Assembly: GCA_964612185.1 (NCBI GenBank)
Contig: CAZTCR010000008.1
Coordinates: 25,580-89,579, forward strand
Source: UBA1447 sp964612185
Lineage (GTDB): Bacteria > Bacillota > Clostridia > Oscillospirales > Acutalibacteraceae
Direction: 5' to 3'
Length of the DNA: 64,000 nucleotides
Shown: positions 63,976-64,000 of the stretch, one piece after another
Layout of the letters: each line of letters begins with the position of its first letter
Position numbering within the stretch: the stretch's first letter is position 1
The notes under the pieces: generated by a model
The model's database searches: none
The model's input: only the letters and a program-made list of their open reading frames with translations
Told to the model about the DNA's origin: nothing
Program-made: the position numbers and the translations under genes

Positions 63976-64000
63976 CCGGGCATGCCGTGTGCATGCCCGG
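63976..64000 (-). terminator. Terminator of a - strand gene beyond the window
   Basis: CCGGGCATGC, five-base loop, GCATGCCCGG: a perfect 10-bp GC-rich stem. Read on the - strand it is followed by TTTGTTTG, so it likely ends a - strand gene lying to the right of the window. A + strand tail would lie outside and cannot be seen. Confidence 0.65.

Overview
The window is a gene-dense, moderately low-GC chromosomal segment of a Firmicute, most likely class Clostridia. The pointers are HPr kinase/phosphorylase, WhiA, IreB, a T-box leader upstream of pheST, strong AGGAGG-type ribosome binding sites with many TTG starts, and a SCIFF peptide with its radical-SAM maturase. I see no rRNA, tRNA, CRISPR array, insertion sequence or prophage. 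All functional calls come from reading motifs by eye; no database search was run.

Left part, + strand (1-26767): the tail of msrB and a double CDGSH protein; a four-gene cluster of small zinc-ribbon/membrane proteins (1208-4813) closed by a terminator; a heterodimeric ABC exporter; an ArsC-like protein and a PEP/pyruvate-binding protein; an Fe-S/sulfur operon (Rrf2 regulator, iscS, iscU, nadA, mnmA); a thioesterase and a beta-CASP nuclease; the purine genes purE-F-M-N-H-D; and a MacA-like adaptor with a MacB-like permease but no ATPase. A bidirectional terminator at 26801-26830 separates these from a - strand block with a Phe T-box, pheS, pheT, ireB and a small unknown gene.

Middle part, + strand (31487-50032): nnrD behind a structured leader, then hprK, a ROK glucokinase, murB, rapZ, whiA, dnaE, pfkA and pcrA; a divergent rodA/ftsW gene; tsaE-tsaB-rpiB-upp; and the SCIFF pair scfA-scfB with an attenuator-like hairpin between them.

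Right part, - strand (63856 down to 50138): a class A penicillin-binding protein, then pyrC-pyrF-carA-carB-pyrK-pyrD-ruvX-radA, a 600-bp AT-rich gap, and a core-type tyrosine recombinase. A perfect 12-6-12 palindrome lies 35 bp upstream of the recombinase start, near the point where + and - strand genes converge, so it is a candidate single-recombinase Xer/dif-like module.

The strongest surprise is in the pyrimidine operon. CarA has lost all three residues of its glutaminase triad. CarB has lost the key ATP-grasp residues of both halves and about 70 residues of the second ATP-grasp domain. Yet both frames stay open, translationally coupled, and keep scaffold and allosteric regions, while pyrC, pyrF, pyrK and pyrD look intact. 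This reads as a co-degenerate carbamoyl-phosphate synthetase pseudoenzyme pair kept for some other, possibly regulatory, role.
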